Below are positions 43,765-53,385 of a stretch of DNA of 61,910 bases, piece by piece. A program made the translations under genes and the position numbers. A model generated the notes under the pieces. It saw only the letters and a list, made by a program, of their open reading frames with translations, had not been told where the DNA came from and ran no database searches. Origin of the DNA: Pandoraea sp. (lineage in GTDB: Bacteria > Pseudomonadota > Gammaproteobacteria > Burkholderiales > Burkholderiaceae); assembly GCA_031291335.1 (NCBI GenBank), contig JARLJF010000196.1:1-61910 (forward strand), in the 5' to 3' direction. Within the stretch, counting starts at the first letter, position 1. The number at the start of each line of letters is the position of its first letter.

Positions 43765-43998
43765 ATGAAAGCCCTGATGATTGCCGTTACCCTCGCTACC
43801 CTCAGCACTGCCGGTGCCGCTTACGCCGCTGGCGTGGACGAAGTGCTCACCAGCACGGGCAACGCCGTGCAAGCCTCGCACTGGACGCCGGAAACCGGCC
43901 CCTCGCTCTCGGCGGCACAAGTGCAGAAGCAACTGGTAAGTGCCGAGAAGTCCGGCCAGATCGATCACCTGAACATGACGCTGTACAAGGGCGCCTGA
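43765..43998 (+). CDS. Small exported protein, DUF4148-like
   Basis: A 77-residue protein with a clear signal peptide (MKALMIAVTLATLSTAGAAYA) leaving a mature part of about 55 residues. The C-terminal part (LSAAQVQKQLVSAEKSGQID) recalls the DUF4148 family common in Burkholderiales, but the match is weak. GGAG lies 7 nt before the ATG. It sits after the two-component genes and is followed by a very strong terminator, so it likely has its own abundant transcript. Confidence 0.75.
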   Translation: MKALMIAVTLATLSTAGAAYAAGVDEVLTSTGNAVQASHWTPETGPSLSAAQVQKQLVSAEKSGQIDHLNMTLYKGA

Positions 43999-44475
43999 GC
44001 CCGCGCGGCGGCGCAGACCGCCAGCGCAAGTCCTGTGCGGCAAAAAAAGGCGGGGCGACATTTCATTGAGATGTCGCCCCGCCTTTTCTCCGCCAGGTGC
44101 CGGCGCCCGAAAGTGCCGGACAACTCGCACAGACCGAGATCATCATCAGGTTGTCGTTGCCGCGCGCCATCTTCCAGTGCTTCGTACACCTGACGACCGT
44201 CCCGAAAAACGGTATCACGCACGGTGAATGTTCGTCATAGCGCTCGATTGGCTTCCCTCCTCGCGCACTTTCCCCTACACTCGCTGCGCCGTTGTCTGTT
44301 TCGAACGGCGCAACCGTGTTTCACGCGAACCGCTCCCAAAAAGCCCAAGCCGAACCCGTCGGGGTTCTGTCGCGCCTTGCCGCGTCGGGCATTTTCTGCG
44401 GATTGCGTTGTATAGGTTGATATATAACGAACGCCAAATGGCGACAAACAACAAGACTGAGAGGGGACAAAAGCC
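43999..44475. other. Non-coding spacer: terminator and TonB-receptor promoter
   Basis: This 477-bp spacer holds the strong hairpin at 44045-44087, a small GAACCC-N4-GGGTTC hairpin at 44352-44367 and an AT-rich stretch (about 44408-44450) that should contain the TonB-receptor promoter. A Fur-box-like 19-bp palindrome was not found. On the minus strand a short frame (44095-44190) begins MARGNDNLMMISVCASC, but nothing supports it. Confidence 0.55.
44045..44087. terminator. Strong bidirectional intrinsic terminator
   Basis: A perfect 17-bp stem, AAAAGGCGGGGCGACAT (44045-44061) and ATGTCGCCCCGCCTTTT (44071-44087), has a 9-nt loop and A/T ends on both sides. It lies 46 bp after the small exported-protein gene. 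Confidence 0.92.
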
Positions 44476-46494
44476 GTGCGCTGTACGATGAGAAGACTGT
44501 CGAAGGGAAAGCTTCCGTGGATGTTGGCGGCCGCCATGTCGTCACCGGCAGGTTATGCCGCGGAGGAGCCCGTGTTCGAGTTGGGCCGGGTGGATGTCAC
44601 GGCCAAAAACGAACGAATCCCGGCCGGGACGGAGACGCTCGATGCCGAGCAGATCGAGCAGGCAAGCCGTCTGACGGTGGGTGCCGCCCTCGATATGCTG
44701 CCGGGCGTGAACATTTCGAAGGTGGGGCCGCGTAACGAAGAGATGGTCTACGTGCGTGGTTTCGATATGCGGCAGGTGCCGCTACTCATCGACGGTATTC
44801 CGGTGTACGTGTCCTACGACGGCTATGTCGATCTCGGGCGCTTCACGACCTTCGACATTGGCACCATCGAAGTTCAGAAGGGCTACAGCATGGTGCTCGC
44901 CGGGCCGAACACGCTGGGTGGGGTGATCAATCTGGTGAGCCGCCGCCCGCAAAGCAAATTCGAAGGCAACATCGGCGGCGGCCTGATGTTCGACCGTCAG
45001 TTCGCCAACAACGGTTATCAAGGCAATTTCAACGTCGGCACGAATCAGGGGCTGTGGTACTTCCAGGCGAGCGGGTCGTATCTCGAGCGCGACTTCTACA
45101 CGCTCTCTGATGCCTTCAAAGGCACGTCGATGCAGTCGCCGGGCCGTCGCTTCAATTCCGATAACCGCGATCGGAAGATCAACCTCAAGATCGGCTTGAC
45201 GCCGAACGCCACCGACGAGTACTCGCTGAACTACATCAATCAGCAAGGCTCGAAGGGCAACCCGCCGTACGCCGGTACCGATCCCACGCAGACCGCGCGC
45301 TACTGGCGCTGGCCGTACTGGGACAAGGAAAGTCTGTACTACATTTCGCGCACCCAGTTGGGCGACGACAGCTATGTGAAACTGCGCGCGTACTACGACC
45401 GCTACAAGAACGGTCTGAGCATGTACGACGACGCGACGTACTCGACGCAGCTCAAGAAGTCGTCGTCGAATTCGTCTTATGACGACCATACCTGGGGCGC
45501 AAGCGCGGAAGTGGGGACCAAACTCTTCACGGCGAACACGGTCAAGTTCGCTGCGCATATCAAGAACGACTTCCACCACGAGATCAATCCGGGCAAGCCG
45601 GATCAGCATTTCGAGGACGCAACGTTGTCGTTCGGTCTCGAGGACACCCACGAATTCACGGACCGTTTCTCCGCACAGGCGGGGGTGAGCTACGACCGGC
45701 GGATCACGCGTCGTGCCGAGAATGTCGATGCGTCGAACCAGATCGTCGGGTTCCCGAAAGACAATGTCGACGCCTGGAATCCGCAGGTCGGCTTCGTCTA
45801 CAAGACCTCGCCGACGGGCAAGCTGCACCTCGGGATCGCGGAGAAGAGCCGCTTTCCGACGATCAAGGATCGCTACTCGTACCGCATGGGGACGGCGATT
45901 CCCAACGCGGGTCTCAAGCCCGAGCGGGCGACCAACGTGGAGCTGGGGTATAGCGAGCGCGTCGCACCGGGCACGATGGGGACCGTGAACCTGTTCTACA
46001 GCGATATCCGCAACCTGATTCAGGGCGCGTCCATTCCGGCCAGTGCGTGCAGCAGCCCGCCGTGCACCCAGATGCAGAACGTCGGTCATGTCGTGGCGCA
46101 GGGCGTCGAAGTGTCGCTCAACAGCCAGATCGGCGATAGCGTCGAAGTCGGCGGCAACTATACGTACCTGAACCGACAGAACCGCAGCGATCCGTCCATC
46201 GTGCTCACCGACGTGCCGCGCCACAAGCTGTTCCTGTATGGCAAATGGAACATCACGTCGGCCGTCGCGCTCAGCGGCGACACGGAGTTCACCTCGTCGC
46301 GTGTGAGTTCGAGCGATGGCCGTCGCGTGGCGGCAGGCTTTGGCATCGCGAACGCGAAACTGGCGTGGAAGGTCGTGCGCGACGTGACGGCGGAGATTGG
46401 TGTGCGCAATATCTTCGATCGTAATTACGCCTATACCGAGGGGTATCCGGAGGCCGGGCGCAACTATTACGTCAATCTGAACTACGCGTTCTGA
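44476..46494 (+). CDS. TonB-dependent outer-membrane receptor
   Basis: A 672-residue receptor. The signal peptide ends near AGYAAEE. A TonB box-like segment (FELGRVDVTAK) precedes the plug domain (about 45-160, with PLLIDGIPVYV), then a 22-strand barrel ending in Phe (NLNYAF). GTG 44476 follows GAGAGGGGAC; ATG 44488 is an alternative. The binding-protein gene follows after 11 bp and a di-haem cytochrome after that. Ligand unknown; iron complexes, copper or a cofactor are possible. No Fur box was seen upstream. Confidence 0.93.
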   Translation: MRCTMRRLSKGKLPWMLAAAMSSPAGYAAEEPVFELGRVDVTAKNERIPAGTETLDAEQIEQASRLTVGAALDMLPGVNISKVGPRNEEMVYVRGFDMRQVPLLIDGIPVYVSYDGYVDLGRFTTFDIGTIEVQKGYSMVLAGPNTLGGVINLVSRRPQSKFEGNIGGGLMFDRQFANNGYQGNFNVGTNQGLWYFQASGSYLERDFYTLSDAFKGTSMQSPGRRFNSDNRDRKINLKIGLTPNATDEYSLNYINQQGSKGNPPYAGTDPTQTARYWRWPYWDKESLYYISRTQLGDDSYVKLRAYYDRYKNGLSMYDDATYSTQLKKSSSNSSYDDHTWGASAEVGTKLFTANTVKFAAHIKNDFHHEINPGKPDQHFEDATLSFGLEDTHEFTDRFSAQAGVSYDRRITRRAENVDASNQIVGFPKDNVDAWNPQVGFVYKTSPTGKLHLGIAEKSRFPTIKDRYSYRMGTAIPNAGLKPERATNVELGYSERVAPGTMGTVNLFYSDIRNLIQGASIPASACSSPPCTQMQNVGHVVAQGVEVSLNSQIGDSVEVGGNYTYLNRQNRSDPSIVLTDVPRHKLFLYGKWNITSAVALSGDTEFTSSRVSSSDGRRVAAGFGIANAKLAWKVVRDVTAEIGVRNIFDRNYAYTEGYPEAGRNYYVNLNYAF

Positions 46495-46505
46495 CGGAGA
46501 CGGCA

Positions 46506-47861
46506 ATGCGGCAACGAGCAGGTAAGTCCTGGGGGGCGCGAGTCCGTGTGACGGCGGCGCTGGTGTTGGCGGTCTTGTCCGGGGCGGCTGTCTCGGCGCC
46601 GCGCGAAACGTTGACGGTACTGACGAGTTATCCGGAGGAGGTCGTAGCCACGTTCGAGCGGGCGTTCGAGCGACGGCATCCGGAGATCGCCTTGCAGATT
46701 CTCTGGCGGCAGCATCGCGACGCCTATGACTATCTGCAAGGGCCCGCGCAAGGCGGTGTCGACGTGTACTGGTCGCCCGCCGTGCGCAACTTTGCCGATC
46801 TCGGTGAAGAGGGTTCGCTGCGCAAGCTCGATGTCGATCTGCGCGGCTTGCCCTCGCATGTCGGCAAGTTCCGGATTTCGGATCCGGACGGCCGCTTCGT
46901 CGCGTCCGAGATTGCGGGCTTCGGTTTCATGATCGATCCGGCGGCATTGGCGCGACAGGGTTTGCCTGCGCCGAAAACGTGGCAGGACCTCGCCCTGCCG
47001 AAATATCGCGGCCATATCCTGTTTCCTGTGCCCAGCCGGGTCGGCTTCGCGCCGACACTGCTGGACGTAGTGCTGCAATCGCAGGGATGGGACCAGGGGT
47101 GGGCGTTGCTTTCCGAGGCGGGGGCGAACTTCGTCTTCGCGGAGACGGGCGGTGCCTTCGCGAGTTTGTCGCAAGGCATGCGTGCGCCGATCTCGGTGGC
47201 TGTGACCATCGACTTCTTCGCCAGTTCGGCGATTGCCAATGGGGCACCCTTGGCGTTCGTCTACCCGCCGGGCACGGGCTATTCGCCTGCGCACATCGGG
47301 ATCTTGCGCGATACGCCGCATCTCGACGCCGCCCGCGCGTTCGTGACGTTCGTACTCTCGGAAGAAGGGCAGCGCCTGCTGTTCGCTCCGGACGTGCGGA
47401 AGCTGCCGGTACGTCCAAGCGTCTATCGCGATGCGCCGAAGGGGACCTACGACCCGTTTGCCGCCAATGCGGCGACGGCGGAGGTGACGTACGAGGAAAC
47501 GCTGGGACTCTCGCGCTACGCGCTCGACAACGCCCTTTTCGACGTGTTCGTGACACGCCGCAAGTCGGACCTGAGCGCGCTATGGACTCGCTTGCAGGCA
47601 AAGCGTGAAGCGGTGCAAGGCACGACGGCGGCCGACCCCCGTTGCCTCGCGAAGGCGCGTGACTTGCTGGCGCAGGCGCCCGTCGATGCGGCCACGGCGT
47701 CGGACCCGGCATTGCGCAAGACGTTCGATCGCCGACGTAGCGATGCCGACGCCCGCGCGCAGGCAGACGCCTACGAGGCTCGTTGGACGCAGGTGCTCGA
47801 CAGTCGTACCGCGCAGGTGCGTCAGTGGCTCTCCGACGGCGCGCAATGTCCCGATCAATGA
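46506..47861 (+). CDS. ABC-type periplasmic solute-binding protein, orphan
   Basis: A 451-residue exported binding protein of the AfuA/FbpA-like group. A signal peptide spans about 1-31, then the fold starts LTVLTSYPEEVVATFERAFE. A C-terminal extension of about 110 residues (from about 340) is Ala/Arg-rich and helical, which is unusual for the family. No permease or ATPase gene lies near. Its stop overlaps the ATG of the di-haem gene (ATGA), so the three genes are one transcript. It probably carries the TonB ligand in the periplasm or delivers it to the cytochrome. Confidence 0.85.
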   Translation: MRQRAGKSWGARVRVTAALVLAVLSGAAVSAPRETLTVLTSYPEEVVATFERAFERRHPEIALQILWRQHRDAYDYLQGPAQGGVDVYWSPAVRNFADLGEEGSLRKLDVDLRGLPSHVGKFRISDPDGRFVASEIAGFGFMIDPAALARQGLPAPKTWQDLALPKYRGHILFPVPSRVGFAPTLLDVVLQSQGWDQGWALLSEAGANFVFAETGGAFASLSQGMRAPISVAVTIDFFASSAIANGAPLAFVYPPGTGYSPAHIGILRDTPHLDAARAFVTFVLSEEGQRLLFAPDVRKLPVRPSVYRDAPKGTYDPFAANAATAEVTYEETLGLSRYALDNALFDVFVTRRKSDLSALWTRLQAKREAVQGTTAADPRCLAKARDLLAQAPVDAATASDPALRKTFDRRRSDADARAQADAYEARWTQVLDSRTAQVRQWLSDGAQCPDQ

Positions 47862-49210
47862 CACAGGTCGCTGCATGGCTGACGGCGGTCGTCACCGGCG
47901 GCCTGCTGGCGTCTGATGCAATCGCGCAAACCGGCGTGGCACCGGTGACGCGCGAGGCGTTTGGCCAGCCGATGCCGTTTGTGATTGAGGATGAGGCGTC
48001 CTTGGCGACGTTTGCCGAGGGACGCTCGCTCTTCAGACAGAGTTGGGTTGTCTATCCGTCTGCCGAGCGTCGCATCGCGGGACTTGGTCCTGTCTATAAC
48101 CAGATCTCCTGCATCGCATGCCATGTGAAATTCGGGCGCGGCAACGCGCCACTCGGTCCCGACGAAGCGCCGCGCGGATTGCTTGTCCGGCTGAGTGTGC
48201 CCGGCAAAACGGTCACAGGCGCGCCACGCGAGCATCCGCACTACGGCGACCAGTTGGGTGACAAGGCGATTCCGGGGGTACCCGCCGAGGGGCAGGTTCG
48301 GGTGCACTACACAACGCGTGTCGAAACGCTGACGGGCGGCGAGACCGTGTCGTTGCGAGTGCCGCATCTGCAATTCAGCGATCTGGCATTCGGTCCGTTG
48401 GGGCACGGCACGATGACATCGGCGCGTGTCGGCTCGCCCGTGTATGGTCTTGGATGGCTTGAAGCGGTGGACGACACCACACTTCACGCGTCGGCGTCAC
48501 GCCGCTTGCCGGATGGCGTTCGCGGCCGTGTCAATCGTGTGTGGGATGTGACGGCGAAACGGCAGGTCGTCGGACGCTTCGGCTGGAAGGCCAATCAGCC
48601 GTCGATCCGGCAGCAGATTGCGAGTGCGTTCGTGGGCGATCTGGGCATCACGTCGTCCTTGTTCGCGACGAAATCGTGCCCGCCGGTACAGAAGGCCTGT
48701 CAGGCCGCGCCGACCGATGGCCAGCCCGATTTGACGCAAGCGCAACTCGATGCGATCGAGTTCTTCCAGCGCACGCTCGAGGTGCCTGCGCGGCGCGATG
48801 CAGACGATGCGCAGGTCAAACGCGGCGAGCGGTACTTTGCACAGGCCGGTTGCGCCGCGTGCCACGTGCCCACGCTGCGCACAGGGGCGTTTCCACCGTT
48901 GGCCGAGATGGCCAATCGCGACATCGCACCCTATACCGACATGCTATTGCACGACATGGGGGCAGGGTTGGCGGATGGACGTCCCGACTTCCTGGCAGGA
49001 CCGAGGGACTGGCGTACGCCACCGCTGTGGGGACTGGGCTTGAGTGCACGCGTCAATCCCGAGGCCACTTATTTGCACGATGGACGAGCGCGCACCGCAC
49101 AGGAAGCGATTCTCTGGCACGGCGGAGAAGCGCAGATAGCGCGCGACCGGTTCCGGACGATGCCGCCGCCGGCGCGCGCCGATTTGTTGCGGTTCCTGAT
49201 GTCGCTCTGA
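47858..49210 (+). CDS. Di-haem c-type cytochrome, DUF1111 family
   Basis: A 450-residue exported protein with two haem c sites: C85-IA-C88-H89 and C332-AA-C335-H336. The signal peptide is about 1-23. The layout matches the di-haem oxidoreductase/DUF1111 (thiol oxidoreductase-like) family, related to MauG/CcpA by its double haem. ATG 47858 overlaps the upstream stop; ATG 47846 is also possible. In other bacteria such genes sit with iron or copper uptake factors. Here it closes the TonB/binding-protein operon, suggesting a redox step on the imported ligand or metal. Confidence 0.88.
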   Translation: MTQVAAWLTAVVTGGLLASDAIAQTGVAPVTREAFGQPMPFVIEDEASLATFAEGRSLFRQSWVVYPSAERRIAGLGPVYNQISCIACHVKFGRGNAPLGPDEAPRGLLVRLSVPGKTVTGAPREHPHYGDQLGDKAIPGVPAEGQVRVHYTTRVETLTGGETVSLRVPHLQFSDLAFGPLGHGTMTSARVGSPVYGLGWLEAVDDTTLHASASRRLPDGVRGRVNRVWDVTAKRQVVGRFGWKANQPSIRQQIASAFVGDLGITSSLFATKSCPPVQKACQAAPTDGQPDLTQAQLDAIEFFQRTLEVPARRDADDAQVKRGERYFAQAGCAACHVPTLRTGAFPPLAEMANRDIAPYTDMLLHDMGAGLADGRPDFLAGPRDWRTPPLWGLGLSARVNPEATYLHDGRARTAQEAILWHGGEAQIARDRFRTMPPPARADLLRFLMSL

Positions 49211-49234
49211 CGGGCGTGAGCGACCCGTGCATGG

Positions 49235-50563
49235 CTATCGCTCGAGACCGGCCCGGTGCTTCTGGTACTGAATCGCCGAGACGATCGCCACACGCCGGAT
49301 CGGCTCGGGCGGCAGCCACGTTGGCCGCTCGAAGCCGAGGGCATCGGACAGCTCGGGTGACTGCTGACCGCACGCCATCTCGCCGAGCAGCTTGCCGAAC
49401 ATGCTGCCCTTGAGCACACCTGCGCCGTTGCAGCCGAGCGAGGCAAACAGGCCTTTGCGCACCTCACCGAAATATAGCGCGCCGTTACGGGTGAGGGCCG
49501 TTACGCCGCCCCAGACATGTTCGAACTTGTGCGAGGCCATCTGCGGATAGCGGCGGCGATACGCGTCGGTAAGCATCGCGTTCACGTCACTCATCGGGCG
49601 CTCCTTCTCGTACGAATAGGCGCTACGCACCACGAATCGGCCACCGAGCGTCTTGCGCAGCGTCGTGCCGAGCCGGTTCGCCGGAATCACACCCCACTCG
49701 GGGGCGGGGCCCAGCTTGGCCAGTTCGTCCGTGGACAGCGCGGGGGTCATCGCCGCGTAGGTATAGATCGTGAATACGCGATCGCGCGCCAGTCCCAGCT
49801 TGCGAGCGAACCCGTTGTTCGCGACGATCACCTGTCCGGCGCTCAGTTGGGCCGTCGCGGTGGTCACGGTGAACGGGCCGCTGCCGTCGAGCGACACGAC
49901 AGGTTCGTTCTCCCACAGGCGGACGTTGGCGGGCAGGCTGTCGGCCAGGCCGCGCACGAGCGCTGCGGGCTGCACAAAGACATTGTTGTCCGAGTGATAG
50001 CCGTAGCCGTAATAGTCCGTGCCGATCTCGCTTCGCAGCGCGTCACGGGACAGTTCGCGGTACGTGACTCCCCACGCACGGTATTGCTCGAGCGTATCGC
50101 GCAACCGTTGCTCACCGTCTGGCGTGGCTGCCGCGTGGTACTTGCCGACGGGGTTCCAGCCACAGTCGATGCCATGCGTGGTCACGAGTTCATGCAGCCA
50201 TTTGAGGCCGATGTCGTAGAGCCGAATCTGCTTGCGCGCGACTTCCACCGGACTGCCGTGACCGCCCATACCCGTGTTGTGCGGCAGGTTGATGAGAAAG
50301 CCCGAGTTGCGTCCTGCCGACCCGTTGCCGACCGTCGTGGCGTCGATCACCAGTACCGTGGCGTCGGGTCGAAGCTCTGCCACGCGGCGAGCGGCGGCCA
50401 GACCGGTGAAGCCGGCACCGATGACGATGACATCGAAGTTGCGCGTCAGTGGCGCCTGCGTGTGAGGCATGCGCGACGGCAGCAGGGCGTTCCAGCCGGC
50501 CCCCGCCTGATAGGCGGGAAAAGCGTCCCGCGCGGTGCGGGAGGGAGTGACTTGATTGGACAT
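49235..50563 (-). CDS. FAD-dependent amine/amino-acid oxidase (DAO family)
   Basis: A 442-residue flavoprotein. The dinucleotide fold is VIVIGAGFTGLAAARRVAEL at about 44-63, and a second FAD contact is GNGSAGRNSGFL. It belongs to the DadA/PuuB-like branch acting on amino acids or polyamines. It ends the leftward ABC importer operon (31 bp after the ATPase), so the imported compound is likely an amine or N-methyl amino acid. No strong ribosome site precedes the ATG at 50563; an internal start near residue 32 is possible. Confidence 0.88.
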   Translation of the reverse strand: MSNQVTPSRTARDAFPAYQAGAGWNALLPSRMPHTQAPLTRNFDVIVIGAGFTGLAAARRVAELRPDATVLVIDATTVGNGSAGRNSGFLINLPHNTGMGGHGSPVEVARKQIRLYDIGLKWLHELVTTHGIDCGWNPVGKYHAAATPDGEQRLRDTLEQYRAWGVTYRELSRDALRSEIGTDYYGYGYHSDNNVFVQPAALVRGLADSLPANVRLWENEPVVSLDGSGPFTVTTATAQLSAGQVIVANNGFARKLGLARDRVFTIYTYAAMTPALSTDELAKLGPAPEWGVIPANRLGTTLRKTLGGRFVVRSAYSYEKERPMSDVNAMLTDAYRRRYPQMASHKFEHVWGGVTALTRNGALYFGEVRKGLFASLGCNGAGVLKGSMFGKLLGEMACGQQSPELSDALGFERPTWLPPEPIRRVAIVSAIQYQKHRAGLER

Positions 50564-50593
50564 GACGATAGAAATACGGGGGCTTGCCGAGGG

Positions 50594-51436
50594 TTACGCA
50601 GCCTGGCTTTCCAGACTGCGCATCACTTCGGTCTGTACGGTGTTCCAGATTTGCGACTTGAGTTCGTTGTAGCGCGGCGAGAGTTGAACCTGTGCGTCGC
50701 GCGGCATCGGCAGATCGTTCGGCATGTCGCAGGCCACGCGGCCCGGGCGTGCACTCATGATGACCATGCGCGTCGAGAGCATCAGCGCCTCATCGATCGA
50801 GTGCGTGATGAAGACGATCGTTTTGCCGCTCTTCTGATAGATCTGGAGCAGTTCTTCCTGCAACACCTGGCGCGTCATGGCGTCGAGCGCGGCAAACGGC
50901 TCGTCGAGCAGAATCACGTCCGGGTCGTTGGCCAGTACACGGGCAATCGACACACGCTGGCGCATGCCGCCCGAGAGCGCCTTCGGATAGCGATCCTCGA
51001 AGCCCTTGAGGCCGACCATCTCGATGAAGCGCCGCGCCGTGGCGTAGCGTGAGGCCTTGTCGATACCCTTCATCTTCAGACCGAAGGCCACGTTATCGAG
51101 TACGTTCAGCCAGGGGAACAGCGCGTATTGCTGGAAGACCATGCCGCAGTGCGGATCGATGCCTTTCACCTCGCGGCCGTTCACGCGGATTTGCCCCGTC
51201 GTTGGCGCGTCGAAGCCGGTGATCAGATTGAGAAGCGTTGACTTGCCGCAACCCGAGGCGCCGAGCAGCACCACAAATTCACCGCGAGCAATATTCATGT
51301 CCACGCGTTCGAGCGCCTGGAAGTCGCCGTAGCGCTTTGACACCCCGTCGATGGCGATCATCGTCTCGGCGTTGCTTGCGGGCGCGACACCGGGGGCGCG
51401 TTGTGCGCCAGTGTGGGAATCGATGCGATCGTTCAT
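50594..51436 (-). CDS. ABC transporter ATP-binding protein (SsuB/TauB type)
   Basis: A 280-residue ATPase. Walker A is GASGCGKST, signature LSGGMRQRVSIA, Walker B VILLDEPF and the switch His is in ITHSIDEA. The ATG at 51436 overlaps the permease stop (ATGA). Together with the permease it would form the pore of an importer for a small organic N or S compound, whose binding protein is now interrupted. Confidence 0.94.
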   Translation of the reverse strand: MNDRIDSHTGAQRAPGVAPASNAETMIAIDGVSKRYGDFQALERVDMNIARGEFVVLLGASGCGKSTLLNLITGFDAPTTGQIRVNGREVKGIDPHCGMVFQQYALFPWLNVLDNVAFGLKMKGIDKASRYATARRFIEMVGLKGFEDRYPKALSGGMRQRVSIARVLANDPDVILLDEPFAALDAMTRQVLQEELLQIYQKSGKTIVFITHSIDEALMLSTRMVIMSARPGRVACDMPNDLPMPRDAQVQLSPRYNELKSQIWNTVQTEVMRSLESQAA

Positions 51437-52200
51437 GCCTGCCACCTCAACACCTTGCGCTCGATGGCGCGAAATACGATATCCGTCACCAGTACGGTGA
51501 CACTGATCATCACCATGCCGAGCACGACCACTTCCGTCTGGAAGAACTCCTTGCCGTTCATGATGAGGAAGCCCAGCCCTTCACGCGCCGCGACGAGTTC
51601 CGCGGAGATCACGCACGTCCACGACAGGCCGAGAATGATCTTCAGACCGGACAGGATCTGCGGCAGACTCGCGGGCAGAATGACCTCGCGCATGACCTGC
51701 GCGTTACTCGCGCCAAGGTTCTTCGCCGCCCGAATCAGCAGTGGGTCGACGTTACGTGTGGCTTCGATCACATAGACCAGCGCCGGGGCAAACGTCCCCA
51801 TGAACACAATGCTGTACTTCTGGGTTTCCGAGATGCCGAACCACAGCAGCGAGAGCGGAATCCAGCTCATCGAGGGCAGCGGGCGCAGGAACGACAGGAT
51901 CGGATCAAAAGCGGCGCGGGCGTAGCTTGATGTGCCGAGCATGATCCCGAGCGGGATGGCGACCACCGTTGCGGCGATGAAACCGGTCATCACGCGACGA
52001 GTGGAGGCGAGCACGTTGGCGAGCAGCGAGCCGTCGGCCATCATCGAAACGATGCGTTCTCCCACGGCCGAGGGCGGTGGCAGGAACAGGGGATCGACGA
52101 TCCCGGTGCGGCAGGCCGCTTCCCACACGAGCAGGAATACGACGACGGAGGCAAATCCCACACCTAGCAACGTGGCGCGGGATGGTTGACGATGATTCAC
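51433..52200 (-). CDS. ABC transporter permease (SsuC/TauC type)
   Basis: A 255-residue inner-membrane permease with about six segments. The coupling motif is IRAAKNLGASNAQVMREVILPASLP near residues 156-180. The start is GTG at 52200 with GAGGAG upstream. The stop overlaps the ATPase ATG. It follows the interrupted binding-protein gene by 70 bp. Confidence 0.92.
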   Translation of the reverse strand: MNHRQPSRATLLGVGFASVVVFLLVWEAACRTGIVDPLFLPPPSAVGERIVSMMADGSLLANVLASTRRVMTGFIAATVVAIPLGIMLGTSSYARAAFDPILSFLRPLPSMSWIPLSLLWFGISETQKYSIVFMGTFAPALVYVIEATRNVDPLLIRAAKNLGASNAQVMREVILPASLPQILSGLKIILGLSWTCVISAELVAAREGLGFLIMNGKEFFQTEVVVLGMVMISVTVLVTDIVFRAIERKVLRWQA

Positions 52201-52270
52201 AATCAGACTCCTCGAGCGTGCGCCGGCACGTCAACAGACGGGCAGCGGCGCACTGATCCAGCCGTGGGGC

Positions 52271-53275
52271 TTACAGATACGACGTGTTGATCCACTGGCG
52301 CACCGTCGGTGCCTTGTCGATCTGCTTGTACGTCACGAGCATTTCCGCCAGACGTTGCAGGCCGTCCACATAGTTGCCGGGCGACTTCAGCAACTGCGTT
52401 TGCTGGGCGAGCGTGTACCACTCCGCGCCCTTGATCGTCTCGATCTGGTCGAGCGCCGACATACCGGTGAGGGCGATCAGCGAGCGGGCGGCTTCGTCCG
52501 GCTTGTCGCGCAGCGTCTGGCAGGCGTCGAAATACACCTTGAGGTACTTGCGAACCGCGTCCGCATTCTTCTCTGCCCACGCGTTGCGCACGATCAGCAC
52601 GTCCGGGCCGGGTGTCACGTTGTACTTCTTGTAGAGCGAGAACTGCGTATCGTCGGCCAGCAGTTTCATGCCAGACATTGCGCGGATGCGATTGAATTGC
52701 GGCGTCTATGCGGCGGCGGCGTCGATCTGACCCGACTGTATCGCACCCGGCAATTCCGGCGCGGGCACGTTGAGCACCGTCACATCGTTCGACAGCCCGG
52801 CGCTGCCCAGCAGATCCAGCACCAGCAGGTGTGCGCTTGAGGCGAACGTCACGCCCAGCTTCTTGCCCTTCAGATCTTGCAGAGATTTCACGCCATCACG
52901 AACGAACAGACCTTCAACGCGCCCGAAGCTCTCCGGCACGGCCACGATCGAAAAGTGCTTCGAGCCGCGAGCCATCAGCGCGAGTGCCGACACGATGCCG
53001 GTGCAGGCGATGTCGATACCGCCCGAAAGTACAGCGCTCATGCGTGCGGACGACGTGCCGAACGACTGCCACTGCTGGTCGATGCCGGCGCTAGCGAACG
53101 CGCCCGACTTCATGGCGAGGTAGGCGGGGTAGTGCCCCAGCCATGCCGAGCCGCCGTACTGCACCGTCGTGGCATCGGCTGCGTAGGCCATACCCGGCAG
53201 GGCAAGCCCGCCGGCAGCGGCTGCGGCGGAAAGGGTGGCGCTGGTGTGAAGGAACTTGCGTCGAGAAAGGTTCAT
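52271..53275 (-). pseudogene. NMT1/SsuA-type binding protein interrupted by an amber codon
   Basis: A full-length reading of 334 codons would make a Tat-exported (SRRKFLHTSATLSAAAAAGG) periplasmic binding protein. A TAG at 52706-52708 (codon 190) stops it at IDAAAA. Reading continues in the same frame right after it (TPQFNRIRAMSGMKLL), and the rest keeps the family pattern (TPGPDVLIVRNAWAEKN, QWINTSYL). One base change from TAC or TGG would explain it. Start ATG 53275 is chosen with GGAG 7 nt upstream. It is the first gene of a four-gene importer/oxidase operon. It may be a true nonsense mutation, a sequencing error or, less likely, a suppressed stop. Confidence 0.85.
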
Positions 53276-53385
53276 GCGTGTCTCCATTTAGGCTCTGTGT
53301 TATTCGCGTTGAACGGTGGGCGCGCGTCAGGTGAGATTCATCTGGCCCGGCGCCCGGGGCGGTGGCTAGTGTTCGTTGGTGGTCG

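Noticed and set aside
44095..44190. Short minus-strand frame starting MARGNDNLMMISVCASC
   Set aside because: It is only about 30 codons long, has no ribosome site and runs into the terminator stem.
44222..44475. Fur box before the TonB receptor
   Set aside because: No 19-bp GATAATGATTATCATTATC-like palindrome could be found; only AT-rich sequence is present.
44782..46506. 574-codon open frame antisense to the TonB receptor
   Set aside because: High-GC DNA often leaves an antisense frame open. The translation shows no signal, domain or ribosome site.
49517..51052. Plus-strand 511-codon frame over the FAD oxidase and ATPase genes
   Set aside because: It crosses the boundary of two real minus-strand genes and carries no family pattern.
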